This document shows, piece by piece, positions 23,786-37,642 of a DNA stretch of 64,000 nucleotides; the stretch's first letter is position 1, and every line of letters begins with the position of its first letter. A program made the translations under genes and the position numbers. The DNA lies in contig JAGGNK010003336.1 of NCBI GenBank assembly GCA_017590115.1, forward strand, positions 434,001 through 498,000, written 5' to 3'. Below the pieces are notes generated by a model, which had not been told where the DNA came from, ran no database searches, and was given only the letters and a program-made list of their open reading frames with translations. This DNA comes from Montifringilla adamsi. Lineage: Eukaryota; Chordata; Aves; Passeriformes; Passeridae.

Positions 23786-26700
23786 CTGAGGAACACGGAG
23801 ATTTCTTCCTTTCCTCCCGTGGAAATGCTCTGATTTGTGAAGTCTGGAAGAAACAGCCAGAAAGGCATCACTGGTAACTGGTGGGGCAAAATGATGGATG
23901 AATCTGGACTGGGTTCTCATTTTGTATCTTGGGTCTTTGTGTTGGCCAGGCCTAGCCTGGATTTTTTTTTACCTTCAAAATATTTAACAGCAAAAAAAGT
24001 AATTTCCCTGTCTTTCATAACAGCTTGCTTTTGAATTATAAAACAGGTCTTGTGGTTGGGGGGCCGTTTTTGTCTTTTCTTCCTTTGTTAGTGTAATGTT
24101 CCCTGATGGCAACACTGACACAGTTCATTCTGCCAAATTTCACAAGCTGGCAGTTTTACCACTGAATATGAAAACAAAAGATGTGCATTTTTAAAACTAA
24201 AATATTATTTATATGATTGGGAGCAACAAAGCCAATTGAATCACCTTTAAAATAAACTCCACTTCCACATTTCCTGCCACAGATGGGATTGCTTTTGGAC
24301 TCATTTTCAGATACTGATATACCAGTGCTGGGAGTTTTATATGCAAGGGAATACCCCTTTATTGCTGAGGAATATTTCCCATATTTTATAAAAGAAGAAT
24401 ATCATGATTTTAACCCAGGATCACAGAAACAGGGTGTTTTACTTAAAATCACGTGAACAAGTAGGATTCAGAGCTGAATTCCAAGGATCTCAGGCGTGAG
24501 ACCGGGCAGCTGGTTAATTAAGCTCCAGGTGATTTTGGCAATTTGTGTGACCTCCCCCTTGCCACAGCCCAGGGCTCTTGTGCAGCTCTCAAGCCCAGGG
24601 TGATTCTGCAGGGCTCCGTCCCAGCCTCTGCCAGGACAGGGTGGGGAAGGTGGCAAGGAGCCTTTCACCTCCAGAGGGACAGATGGACCTTCTGGTCCTT
24701 GTCCCAAGATTTCACAGCTTCCTGCAGCTCCCGCAGTGCCAGGGGTGAGCTGGCTGCAGCTGTGGCCGCCCAGAATCACCTGTTACACCAAAAAAGGCAG
24801 GCTGGGTAAAATGTCATTGCAACACAGAGCAGGAGATACAATTAATCCTCACAAAAACAAAACAAACAAACAAACAAACAAAAAAAAAAAAAAAAAAAAA
24901 AAAGTTGAGGGTTTTTAATGGATTTTCCCGAAAAAAGCTGTAGGGTTTTAATGGATATTTCCCAGGCCTCTTATATTACATGAAACAGTAGCCATTCATT
25001 TTGTTCTGTATAATGCTTCTTCCATAAATAAAACAAACAGTGGATGACAAAGGGGCTTTATTCAGACTGCCATAAATGTCTGCTGCTTCTGTTTTCATAA
25101 TTTACAAAAAAAAAAAAACTAAAAATCAGGGAATTTTCAGCCCATGATTGTACAGACCCAGTCCAATGTTTGACTAAAACAGAAGTCTCCATTACTCTCT
25201 TCTTTCTGTCCCATCTTCATGAATGCTCTGGCTTAATGAATTAATTAAATTTAGCATTGTGTCTGCTCTTGTCCATGTGGCAATTCATTTGAGAGCTTTT
25301 AAATTCAGAATCTAGTAAGAACTTGTCCTTTCAGGCAGCCTGCTAATATCAGAAAGGGAGGAAAAGTGTTATCTTACACACCTGTGATTGCCTTAATAAC
25401 TATTTCTCAAGTTTTCCCACAGCTTCTCTTTCTGAAACTATTTTATCACTTAAAATGTATGAAAGGATTAGGTGAGTGGGGTTTTTTGCAATCCTAATGT
25501 GACACAAACAGATCTAGTGATTTTGAGGATTTATTTCCCCTTATGCTTCGTGATGGGCAAATGAACACATATTGATACGAAGACTTTTATTACCAAAACC
25601 AACTTACAGTTACAAAGAGCAAGAAAAAACATTTAAAATAAAACCAGAAATATATATTTTCCTAAATTTTCAGAACGATTCTGTCTAGTTTTTACTTTCA
25701 TTTCCAGTCATATTTTCAGTGTGTTTTCTGGAATTTTTTTTTCTGGCAACAAATGCCAGTCAAATACTGACAGTCATAGGAAAATAATTTGTGTGAAGAG
25801 AAGGCACATTAGTGCTGCAAGTGTTAATTTCATCATGAATTTGATAGTCTGATCTCAAAATTCCTTGCCAAAAACTGAGTTGGTAACTGTAGTCCTCGTG
25901 GAGGGCTTGGATGAATTAATTTGTTACAAGCTGGGTAAGGCAGTGATAGGCCTGGTCCCACCCAATGCCAGGTGCAGGTGTAAGGGGTAATTTCTGTATT
26001 TCTGTTTGATATTTCTGATTGCTTTGGGGTGCTAGGTGAAGCACAGAGAACTCAGCAAGGCATGAAGTCAGATATAATTCAATGCATCCTGGTCAATCCT
26101 GATTCCTGTTCAGGTAAGTGTGTACCAATTACCAATTTTCATATTTACTAAAAGAATTTCTCTTAAAAGCTGGAATTCAAATTTTGGAAGTGCTGATAAA
26201 ATGTTGCGTTCAATGTACTGGGTGTTACGCATAATGGAGCTAATGAGGAGAAAGGGCTACAGCTGAAAAAAAGAAAAAAAAATAAAATAAATTATTGCTG
26301 TGAGTAGTTCACCTGCCTCAAAGGATAGAAACTTCCCTGTGCAGGGAACCAGAGTGAGATCTATTCATCACTTAATTAACACTTAAACCCACAAAATATG
26401 GCCCTATGCTCTGCAGTGATTTTCTCTGAGGACGTGAGCACAGAGAACAAGTTTCAAACGTGCAGCTCTTGCTGTTCCTCTGGCAGTCTCATACATCACT
26501 GGAACTTTCCTGCAGCACCCAGTGGCTTCAAACTCTGCTGTGCAGTGCAAGCTGGAGATGCTCAGAGTTGTACCAGACAGCTGATGAAAATTCAAACAAT
26601 GCACAGGAGCTGAAAGGGAGTGAGCAACTAAAGCACAAGGTGCTACTCGTAATCCAGTCTCTGTGCTGCAGTCTGGGGCTGAGTATAATTGGTTTTTGTG

Positions 26701-28138
26701 TTTATTCAGTGAGCCTTAAATCAGATTGGGAATGTAGTGATTTGTGGGATGAGTAGCAGAGCAGAAAGCAGCATAAACAAGAAGAAAAACCTTGATTTTT
26801 TTTTTTTAATATACTGTAAATGAGACATAAATATGAGTATGTGTGTGTAGGATGAGAGAGAATGACAAAAAAATTATCAACATTTTGAAAAAATTTTCCA
26901 AACATGGACATCTAAATCCTTGACATTCACCCTTTATAAAAAGGACTGATAGGTCAGTTTATACAGTTCTCAAGCATTTCTAGTTTTGTGGGATAACTTC
27001 TAGAAAATTTGTACATCTACTCAAGTTATTTTCTTCACTGCAACACAATCAACTTTGTTTTTTCTTGATATAAAGGAATCATCATCACAGTCACATGGTC
27101 TGAACCATAATATATGGCTGACAATCTGACCATGCCTTAAACAGAATTTTGTGTTTCGGGTTGCCTTTCACCCAGGGGTGAAAGAGAATCAAGCATCTCA
27201 TAGGAGCTCTTTCTGCAGTGTTTTATCTCTCTGATTTGATGATATTTGTACAAATCCTTTGTCTATTGCAAACTGAAGGAATGATATGTGAGGTAGACTT
27301 TTTTAAAAAGAAGGAATCATTCAGAAGTGAAGAAATAATTTTCATCCAGTTTGGTAGAATTTCACAACAATCAAAGAACATAATTTTTTTTTTCCTTATC
27401 GACTGTTTTATAGAACAAATGGATTTTTGCATCGCCACTGATTTGCACATGTATTAGGAAGAGAACCACAATGATCCTGGTGATCTTATTATTGATGATA
27501 AAGAGAGCTGTATAACTCCAGGTTTTCCCTGAATTCAGAAATTTAAGCCTGAATTGGATTGCAGATGAATCCTTCACTGTGGTACACGCTGTGGACAGCA
27601 CTGACTGAGCTGGGAATTGCATCCCCTGCACAGCTGTCTGCAGGCACTGAGCATCCCCAGGTCCTGCTGCCAGAGAACCCTACCATATTTTCCTTAGAAT
27701 CAGAGGAAAAATGCATTTGGAGGAGAGCTCCTGAGTCCTGCTTCCCTGCTGGTACAAGCTCTAAGCAATTCCAGACTTTGTAGTGGCATCCTTCCCTCTG
27801 TGAGGCTGGAATGTCTTTCCAGGAAAAGCAGTGTCAAGGTCTGCGTATGGCCATGGGATACATTCCTGGAACTCACTAGTTAGATGCAGCCTAAATGAGT
27901 TCAGCCATATCAGAAAAGATTGTTCTGTATCCTCGGGTGTAGGAATCACAAAACCAGAAACTTCCACAGACCTTGAAGGATTTGATCTATTAATCTATTT
28001 GATTAGATTAATATAAAAATACAATACACAGACATTAAGCAGAAAAAATTATAAACTTATGTTTCTATAGTCGTAAGAGTAAGAATATGCCTTAAATAAG
28101 TGAAAACTGTACTAATAAGATGGTGAAGAGTTTATAAT
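23786..28138. other. Intergenic; GC-rich patch and (CAAA)n/A run
   Basis: No gene recognised. A GC-richer patch at about 24470-24800 is unassigned. It is followed by (CAAA)n at 24853-24879 and a 24-nt A run at 24880-24903, as a retrotransposed tail would show, but no body element was identified. The rest is unique AT-rich sequence. Confidence 0.4.
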
Positions 28139-28444
28139 GTAAGGGTGTAGTTATACAGAGCAAACTAAGAGTTTAGAAGTTATAACAGAAGCATCTGTGT
28201 ACATGTGAGACAGGAGCCTGCTAGACAAAAGTATCCACAGTACAGTAGAAGTAAGTAAAACAAAATACACCTTGTGACAACTATCTATTAGACTAGAAAG
28301 TTATATATTATCTTGTAACAAAGAACTTGTAACTACTTTAAGCTATGGCTGGCTGCCTACTCCTCTAAAATCTCACAGCCTCTGAAACTAATATTTATCT
28401 GAGCAATAAATCGTTCTTAACCCAATGATAGTCCCATCCCTTCA
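28139..28444 (+). mobile_element. Solo LTR of an endogenous retrovirus (probable)
   Basis: The segment begins TGTAAGGG and ends CCCTTCA, giving short TG...CA inverted termini. An AATAAA lies near the 3' end in 'gagcaataaatcgttctt', the usual R/U5 placement. The flanks are ttataa on the left and ttatta on the right, a 6-bp target duplication with one mismatch. About 306 bp, no internal viral genes. Family assignment is not certain. Confidence 0.65.
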
Positions 28445-31088
28445 TTATTAGCAGTGATAATGATCCTCAGGGGACCAGAGCAGGACAGTTTTGCTCTCTC
28501 ACAGTAACACAGAGCACATTCCTAAGTGTAAATAAAGAAGGGCATTAGAACCTAAACCACAGCAGGTGAAGATTGGAAATAAAATTTCTAGTCCCTTCCA
28601 AAATTAATCCCTCTTGACAGTTAAGAAAAAAAGGACTTTCAGATCTTGTTTTGTAAAAAAATGTGCTAAGCTTAAAGCAGATCTATGGGACTATAAATAA
28701 CTTGAATTTTTGAGTAGGAATTGTCATTGTAATACATGGATCAATAAAGAGGATTTATATAGTCCCCAAGCAGATACTTCAGAACCATGGTCAATTCCTC
28801 ATTACCCTTTACTCTGAGCATGTCTCGTTTTATGTGCTATCCTCTCAAAAAATATTCCTGACTGATGCCTGTGTGCTTTGCTGATGATGTTCCTGTGGAA
28901 TATGTTGCATACCAAACCTTTACATGGCCAGAAATAAAAAAGTTCACCCTCCTGCCAATTCTCCTCTCCTATCTCTACTCTGGCTTCTGACAAGAAGGCA
29001 GATGTACTTTCCTGAGCTAAATACCATTTAGTCAGTTATCTTTTTACTTATCAACCCTTTGGTACTGAGATGAACTCTGTGTTCATCACGTGTTTTGTGT
29101 TATGTTTGAGTCCTGGGAGATAAATGATTTTTAAACGTACACCAATCATTGAAATGAAAATGTTATGTGCCAAAATAATGTCCCTTTCAGGAACTGGGAC
29201 TGTGTGAACAGATAACTGTGCAAGGAGAGCAGAAGATAAACTTGGTTTAAATTATAAAGTCTCTGGAAGAAAAAAAATTAAAATGTCACATTCAAGCTGG
29301 ATAAATTCTGAAGTCCATCTCAACAGTAAAGAAGAATAAGGACAATTTGCTCTTTTATTGCCTGAGATTAGTGAATGGTAGAAAGTAAGGGAAAAAGGAG
29401 CAAATGATACTGCATTGGTGAGGCAAAATGATGGAGGGTAAAAAGTAGCTGCTATTCACAAGAGGTTCCTCAAGCACTAACGTGGTTATTTGTCTCCCTA
29501 CTGGAGCAGAGAAAGAGCACATTAGTAGTTTAATTAATAGCCAGGCTTTAGAGGCTCCAGCATTGCAAGGCCCTGTAACATTTTTTTCTTGGAGATTGGT
29601 TCCATCAAGAGTCAAAGTGAATTGAAGGGGAGCAATACACTTCTCTCGAGTGTACATTAGGATAAGTTTCCATTGTGTAGTAACTGGTTGCATCATTTTT
29701 TTCAGTTACCTGCACAACACCTCAGAGCTGTAACAAAGTGTTGTTTGACACCTTGCACAAATTAAACACCTGAAACTGAGACACTGAAGGAGCTGGGCAG
29801 GGCTCCACAGAAAGTGTAATAAAGCAGGAACCTTAAAACCTGTGCATGTCCTGTAAGACCAGGAGAGATTTCTTCCCTGCTTGTGTTAAAGCAGACAAGA
29901 GCTGGAACAATCCAACAGAACACACTGTAGCTGGAGAAAGTGTAACAGAAAATAGGAGATTTATTGTTCCTGTTGTTTGATTACTATTTCTTGTGTTAAC
30001 AGAATTGGGATGTTGTTCAGCTGAAGTGAACAAGAGAAGAACCTCTCACTGAGTCTTACCAGTGTGACCAACTAATAATTAATGATTTCTTAATATTCAG
30101 ATAAGTGAGCTGCCTCATTACTTAGGAATATTTTAAATGAACCCATCTGGAATTTCTCAGTTCAAAATCTGGGTATTTTTTGGCCTGCAAATTAGTTCAC
30201 ATGTCCCCCACTCCTGGGAAGTACCTCTGAGTGCAAAGGAAGGGAAAGTATTTCTGAGTAGTCCAAATGGGGATGGTAGTCTCAAGAGATGAAAAAAAAT
30301 TACTCTGGTTTGCTTTTTGTACCAAAGGGATGCTCTGGATAATCAGTTAAAAAGCCTTTGAAATGAACCTTCAAAAATTTTAGACTCATCCTTCCCTCAT
30401 AAAAGGCCTTTTTTCCATCACATCAGTGAGATAAAATGAAGATAAAGGTTGTTCTGTTTAAAATTATTTCCTTCTGACATTAGTTTGAATTTGGCTTTTT
30501 TTTTTCACTCTCCAGCAATCTCAGAGGAGATCATGTGGCATGGGCTGCTGTTCCCCTGCTCAGAAATTTTACATTTCAATGATATGTTTGTATTCCTAGA
30601 TCTAAGCGGATAAGTAGTGATTTGGGCATGCCCTGAATCTGGAATGTGCTGTCCTGGAGTTAGGGAATAAATGTACTCACAGGTTTGTTGTTGGTGTCCC
30701 AGAGGGAGTTGTGGCTGGAGGAGAGGATTCTGGATGTCAGTGCTGCTGAGCTGAGCCCTGCCCTGTGCTCAGTGGGAGTGCAGTGAATCCCTGCGTGGGT
30801 GGCACCTGCTGGGAGCCCACTCTGGAGCCCACTGGCACCCACAGCAAGGCCCTGCTGGTCTGAAGGGGCTGCTCTGGCATGGGGAGGTGCTGGGCAAATG
30901 GCCGTGATTGTCTGTGCTCAGCTGGGCTGTGAGGAGGAAACACAGAGGGCCTTCTCTTGGGAAAAGTGGACGGTGTGTTTTGTGGGAGGAAATAACACAT
31001 TCTGGGTGATACTGGGGGAAAGCTTGCAGCTTTCTCCCTCAAATTATTGATATGTCACAAGCCTGTTACTCTTCCTGTTCATTACAAA
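28445..31088. other. Intergenic, no gene seen
   Basis: Mostly unique sequence. A GC-rich patch at about 30640-30960 is unassigned. Confidence 0.4.
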
Positions 31089-31545
31089 TGATGCCTCAAA
31101 TTTTAGCTTGTATATTTTTCAGATTTTGTGCTGCTTTAGTGTGTGGGTCTGAGCTTCATATTAAGGGATGGTGAGCTCTGTGCACAGAGCAGGGAGACAA
31201 AACAATTCCTGCTCTAGCTGGGGACCAAGGACAAATGATTCAGATCTCAGGCCCAAGAGCACAAACAACATGGGCTGAAGAGAGAAAAACAAGAAGGATG
31301 AAACTTCATGGGCTAAAGCTGTAACTGGACAATTAACTCCAATATGCAAATAGAGCAGAACTGATCACAGAGAGAGACCCCCTGAGCGCTCGTGCATTTT
31401 GTGACCATTTTGGTTCATCTTGGGTGCAGCCCAGGCTGGGCTCTTGTTCTGTCCAAGGTGGATCCATTGAGGCCTTTTAATAAATCCAAATTTTATTCTT
31501 TAGCTCTGTCTAGCCTCTGTTCTAAGTCAGCCTCTCAAGGCATCC
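31089..31545 (+). mobile_element. Solo LTR of an endogenous retrovirus
   Basis: The left end is TGATGCCTCAAATTTTAGC and the right end CTCTCAAGGCATCC, giving inverted termini TGATGCCT/AGGCATC with the last base mutated. A polyadenylation hexamer sits near the end in 'ttttaataaatccaaat'. Flanks caaa and caat suggest a worn 4-bp target duplication. Both ends match, in reverse, the 86-bp element at 51386-51471, which confirms the boundaries independently. No internal genes. Confidence 0.8.
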
Positions 31546-32210
31546 CAATGTGTGTGACAGTGCTGAGGGTCATCAGGTCATCACCTCCCCCCTCAACACA
31601 CCCCCTCTCCCTCAGGATTGTCTCTGATAGTGTGAATTGTCCTAAAATAAGAACACATGTGGGAATTGCAGGAGGAACTCTCTGGGTACTCAAATAATGA
31701 ATATATTCCAGAGATGGGGAGCTGTGCTAATTGACTTTGGTGCACATCAGACTGCAAAAGGGTATAAAATGTTAGTGGAGGTTGGGCCAACTGGACAAAC
31801 TGGTGTCCCAAGGTTGCAGGCAGGTTCTGGGTGGATCCCCTTGGCAGGGATTCCTGCAGGGTATATCCAGGTCCAGCCTGACCAAGGGACACTCCCTTTG
31901 GGATGGGTGAGTGAAGGCCAGATTGTCACACAGGGAGATACCCCAAAGCAGCTCCACAGGGGCTCTGTGCCTGTGCATTCTGCCAACCTGCGCATTCCCA
32001 CCCAAACCCATTTCTGTTACCACCCTCTAGACCTGCTTCTATTACAGCATGCACTGGCAATATTTCTTCACTGTATCAGCAATAAATCTGATTGTAATCC
32101 TCCACATAAGCACTGCTGCATTTCTCATGCCTGAGTGAGAGCCTTCTCTCCACTGCTCTGCTCCAGTGTTCCAGCTGGGACCCAAATAAACAGGGGGGCT
32201 TTCTGGACAA
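31546..32210 (+). mobile_element. Putative LTR-derived sequence
   Basis: It has a promoter-like 'gggtataaaatg' at about 31760 and two polyadenylation hexamers ('agcaataaatctg' near 32080 and 'cccaaataaacag' near 32186), the layout of an avian retroviral LTR. Clear TG...CA ends and a target duplication were not found, so the borders are approximate. The open frames on both strands (31697-32134 plus, 31747-32001 minus) encode nothing recognisable. Confidence 0.35.
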
Positions 32211-35200
32211 TGAGATTTTTTTTTCCAATAGTCATGATCCAGAAGGCTTTAGGTAACAATATTCCATAAACTATCCATCACAACTCCCAACCATTTCTTC
32301 CACCAGTGAGAATCTGCAATAATTTCAGTGGAATCATCCAGAGCCAGGGAAAGGAGCTGTCACTGGGTTTGCCTAACATCCTGCTCCTCCATTTCCACTG
32401 GACACTGACCTTGGTAATGTAGTGCAACAACCCCCATTAACAATTCTGCTTTCATCTTGTTTGCTGTTTTATTTGTTCTGTATGATAAAAGATCCTCGCT
32501 ATTTTTTCCTTCAGTTTTAGGGAAAAGCAGTAGGTCTGAGGAGAATGCAAATGACTTCTGCTTTGCTTTTTGTGTTGATTATGGATAAAAGGATGAGATA
32601 ATAGTAGTTCCATAAAAGATCAACATTCTTTAAAGGTATGACAGATTATGCATTCTTTGTTATCTAAATATTTCCTTCTCCCCATTCTCTGTGTTTTGAA
32701 AATAACAGAAGTTATCAATCACCTGGAACTGTGCTGATGTTTCCATGGCAGTTTAACAATTAGGTCTATTCACCAGGGGCCCCGATTAGTCCAATAAAAT
32801 CCTTTGTGCAATTCTTTCAGACAGAATATCACCCTGTGTTGCCATCCTAGGAATAAAATAAAATTATTCTGGCCACAGGCACTTAATTGATACACAACAC
32901 TTTAGCCTTAAATGCCTTTATTGTGCTCCTCTAGGCTTCTCAGGACGAGAGCTCATGACCAGGAGAAGAGCCCTGTGAACAGTTTGCTGTGTTTTGCCCA
33001 GCTAAGCTGCACATCAACATCTAAGATTGCCCCTTCTCCTGAGTTCTTGTAAGCCAGATTTAGGAGTGGAGTGATTAAATTATCTCAATTTATTAGATGG
33101 GTTCTTCTACCCACTGTCAGTGTGCTCCCAAATCTGCCACGTGAGCCCCATCTTCACATGGCCTTGGCTCACAGGAGGAAATCCCATCCCCACAGCTGTG
33201 ATGTGAGTGAGGATTCTGTCACACTTCTGTTCACGTTCTCCTGTCCATCCAGGTGACCTTGCTGAGCTGTGACATTTCCTAGGAAGGGGCTGGTAAAATT
33301 GACATGAGAAAAATTTCAGATTCACATTGGACAGCATAATAAGTATAGTAAGAACAATATTGCAAGTAATATAATTTTTTGTGGGGTTGGGTGTTTGACA
33401 CTTTACAGTTAACTTCTTCTTTGGAGATATTTTAAATCCAAAAACTGATGTTTACTTTGATTTCTTTGAAAAATTCTCCATTCCATTACACTAAAAAATA
33501 ATGCTGTCTACTTTGGATTAATTACATTTGCCTCATTATTTCTTGACATCTTCCCCACACTAGAAATTGGTGTGGTTTAGTTCTGTGTTAAGATGGTACA
33601 AGTCTGTGCTCTAGACAAAAAGAACAGGAATCTTTAGGGAGGGTAGATCCAGGTGATGCTATAGTATAAATGCCCTGGTATGCACTGGAAATCATACCCT
33701 GGAATATTAGGTTAGAGTGGCAGAGCTGGCTTTTATTAGAAAACAGACAAAAAGGAGATAGAGGGGCTTAAGCATGGGACATTGAGCAAATGACTCATTC
33801 TTGTGGATGCTTTTTGTTTGTCAGTGCAGGATTCCAAAGTAAAAAGAAACTTAAAGGTATTTGAATATTTCATTAATTTTTTGTTAAATAATAATACAGA
33901 AGGATATAGCACAGAACTCAATATCCAGCATAAGCAGAACAGACAACTGGGTATACAAGCATCAGAAAGTCACCCTAGGACACACATCTGGTCTGAAAAC
34001 TCTTGTCATCCTCACTTTGTTTTATGTTCAAGCAGGCAGCTTTTGGGTTTTCTTCCTGTCAATTAATATGACCTCTCCACTTCTCTAAAATACAGGGAAA
34101 CCGATGGAGTGTGAAGTTCTCATAAACAACTAGTCTGTGACTATACCCCAAGATAATCAATGCCAAGTAGATTCAAAATATGGCCATCTTCTTTTATTCA
34201 AAGAGAACAGGCGCTCCACCTACATCAAGGGACCTGGAATTCCTGAATACCCTGTTGAACCCTTAGAGATGGAAATGGGACATGCAGAGCACAGAGATCT
34301 TATTCAGGTTTGCATATGCATAAATATAAAGATGGGGTATCATCTACCTACATGCAGCCTGTAATTTCCTTCAGATTGATTGGTGGGCATCAGTGCCAAT
34401 TTAAGTCTTTCTGAGAGTATGTTGTGTTTTCTGTGAACTAAACAGCAGAGGCTGACCTTTGAAAGTACCTTGAATTTTCAAATGTGCTCCCAGGAGCTGG
34501 AGCAATGCCCAAAGTTATCTGGTGCAAAATCAGTAGACTTTGCCAAGTGGACCATTATTTTGAGCTTCATGTGTAACCAATATTTTGATAAGTATAATAT
34601 GTAGCTATGTCTTGTGGAGATGCTTTCCCTAGTAGATATCAGGGATTTACAAAGGCACTGAGGTATCTGTCAATATATTTGATGTATCTGAAGTATTCTT
34701 ACAGACCTGTCCATGGATTTCTTGATCAGATAGCTGGTTATGTAATCACCATGATTATCCCAAATTAATGTGCTGAAAATTATAATGTATTGCACAGTTC
34801 ATTTACATTATTTAGTCTTACTGGATTAACTCAGATCAGTAATGCTTGTTCTCTCCTGTTAAATATTTCTCTGTTGGGTGTACTGTTCAACATCAGCCAA
34901 GTACTACATGATTCAGGATGGACATTGGCACAATAGCCCCAAATAATCCCTACTGAGGGAAGAATGCTGGATTAATTCGGAGACTTTCTGCATGACTGCA
35001 GAAGAAAGAAAGAAATATGAGGACAAGTGCTGTGGCAGGTATTGAGAAAGCAGAAGGTGGCAGAAAGCACAAGGCACAGCAGCCTTGTGCTTAATTTTGT
35101 GCTATTTTCAGACTGAGCACATAGATTTTGAAAATTAAATATTTTTACTGTTTTGACCATTTTAAAGTCAGGGCTGTTGTCCATACAATTCTGTCCTGTA

Positions 35201-37470
35201 GTGCACTAAGCTGCCTGAGATTCTTCTAGCAACTCAATATTAAAAATGCAGGCAGCAGCAAAAAAAATCCTACTATAACACAAGGAAAACCTCTGTAAAA
35301 CCTTCTTACCCCAATCACCTCATCTTGAGATGAGTTTTGGAATTGAACTTGATTTTAATGAACTGAAAAATTGAATGTTCATGTTCAGACCACGCTCACC
35401 TTTGATATTGTACTTGCTCACCAGATATTTTTCAGTGTATTCATCTCTCCCCACAGTCCATTGGAGAATTCCATATCCATCAGCTGACTGCCTTGGTAGC
35501 AGCTCAGGCCAAGCTAACAATGTTTATCTCAAACAAAAAACAATGGCAGAGTTCTTCCAGTAATGCAGAATTTTTTTTGTTTAATGTCTTGTCATGTTAT
35601 GCTCGGATGTCAGTTTCCAGTTAGATGAAATGAAAATTATATCCTTAAGCAAACAATGGGGGATTCTGCCAGTGTGACCTTTAGGGTCAATCATCTCATT
35701 AGCAGTCAGCTTTTACAACTGCATGTTATTTATATGAGAGAGATTTACAAGCTGTTGCTAAATAACAAATTAAATTGCCCATGAGCCATTGTCATCTGAT
35801 AAAGAAATTCCCCGTGGGTAATAGGCTGCTGCTCTCTCAATGGGAAGTTTTGGAAACATTTAATACAATTTATTTTTTGCCAGCATAACCTTTATAGGGA
35901 ACAGTCCCTTTTTCATGATGACAGAAAACTGTGCCACCAGTGCAAACAGCTCCAGATGTACAGTGAAATTCAACAGTCACAAACCACAAGCCTCATTTTA
36001 ATGAATGCTCACAGGCATCTCTCTCATCTGCTAATTGTTTTCAATCAAATTTAAAATACCACAAATAGAGAGCAGCTCAGTAGTGCATTTACAGTCTCCA
36101 TTAACTAACTTTTTTTAAAAAATATATTTAAAAAGCAATAATCTGAGAAGGTAGCTTTAGGAAAGGCATGCATATCTGCATTTTGAAAATAGTAGTATTG
36201 TTTTAAATAAGCCGTCAGCTGGAGCATGATGTGATATAATAAAGAAATATGTTGTGACATCATACATACAATGTTCTTGAAGATCAGGGAGGGCAGATTT
36301 CTGGTGTGTCTGATGGTGGTGCTTTACACTGACACATTTTTTTCTGTACAAGAACTTTAGTTACTCTCCAGGGACCCTTCAATTTGCATGTTTTGCTGTT
36401 TCTGCCTTAATATTTCAGGTATGTCAGTCCTAAATGTTAGTCTGCTCATACAAAGTCCATTAATTGCTCTGTTTGCAATCAAATTGCTTATTACTTTCAG
36501 AAGTCTTAAGTCATTGTGCTTTTGTGTGTTTGAGCTTACCCCATGTTTGTGTGCTCTTTTTCAATACTGTCCTTTTTAAAAAGAAAACAAAAAACCTGGT
36601 CTAGTCCTAGTCTATCATTTCCCCTTGTTTCCAGACTTAATTTTTGACTGAAAAACACTGGTTTCAAGACAAGTCCAAAGAAAAGCTGCTTCTGTAAGTC
36701 ACTGTACTTGTCCTGACCTCTCTTTATGCTGCACATGGATAGGCAGAGAAGTGGAGAGCTGCATCCAGGGCTTCTGAGTTTCTTACAGGCCACTGGCTCT
36801 GGAAAAGAAACAGAATAGAGTCAGGTACTTAAAAACAAAACAAAACCCCCCTAAACTTTCCTACACTTTATTATTTGGTGTATTAGAATTTGGCAAGTGG
36901 GGCAGGGGAGCCACACCCCTGATGCTGTAAATCCAATGAAAACGATGCCCACTTTGCATAAGAACTAAATGCATTTTGTGAGATCTGCCTTAGTCTCTGC
37001 CACAGTCCAGTCAAGTCAGCCAGTCCTTGATAATTCACTTCCTCTATGACCTGAATCAATGCCAGACTAACTTCCCAAATACAATCAAAGCCAATGATTT
37101 TTGAGAAGTCTGGTGACTCTGTAACAGATAACACCACCCACAGCAGGCCTGTATGCTGACCCTGTGCTTAAATTAATGATAAACATATAAAAACTGCCCT
37201 GCAGAACATACAACATGACATAAAACTATTCTAATTTCTTACACAGCAGGAATGTAAACCCAGTTATTTGCAGAGAGAACTTTTGTAAGGGTAGTGGCTC
37301 TATAAAGATTATGACTTTTTTCTAGGTTTCCATGAAAAGATGAATCTGAGTTTAGACTGATGAGAAGCCTAAGAGAATATGGAATTTTCACCTCTGGAAG
37401 GGCATGATCTGTGCCTAACTTCTGATATATTTATCATGGACTAGAAAATTGAAAAAATTACCATGTTACA
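32211..37470. other. Intergenic, no gene seen; possible conserved non-coding block
   Basis: No coding exon or clear transposon. 35570-36110 is free of visible repeats and rich in homeodomain-type TAAT cores, so it is a candidate regulatory block, without proof. 36110-36135 is a T/A palindromic run. Confidence 0.35.
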
Positions 37471-37642
37471 AGCTGTGGCTGCCCCTGGATCCCTGGCAGT
37501 GCCCAAGGCCAGGCTGGACACTGGGGCTGGGAGCAGCCTGGGACAGTGCAAGGTGTCCCTGCCCCTGGTAGGGGGTGGCACTGGATGAATTTTAAGGTTC
37601 TTTCCAAACTGGGCCATTCTGTGATTCAATGGTTCTGTGATC
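37471..37642 (+). mobile_element. CR1 LINE 3' fragment, sense
   Basis: It begins abruptly at 'agctgtggctgcccctgg' and ends 'gggccattctgtgattcaat' plus 'ggttctgtga', the CR1 octamer tail. About 172 bp, strongly 5'-truncated. It matches 22525-22618 almost base for base. Confidence 0.92.

Noticed and set aside
31697..32134. 145-codon open frame as a possible retroviral gene
   Set aside because: It lies in LTR-like sequence with TATA-like and AATAAA motifs on the same strand; no viral protein motif is readable.
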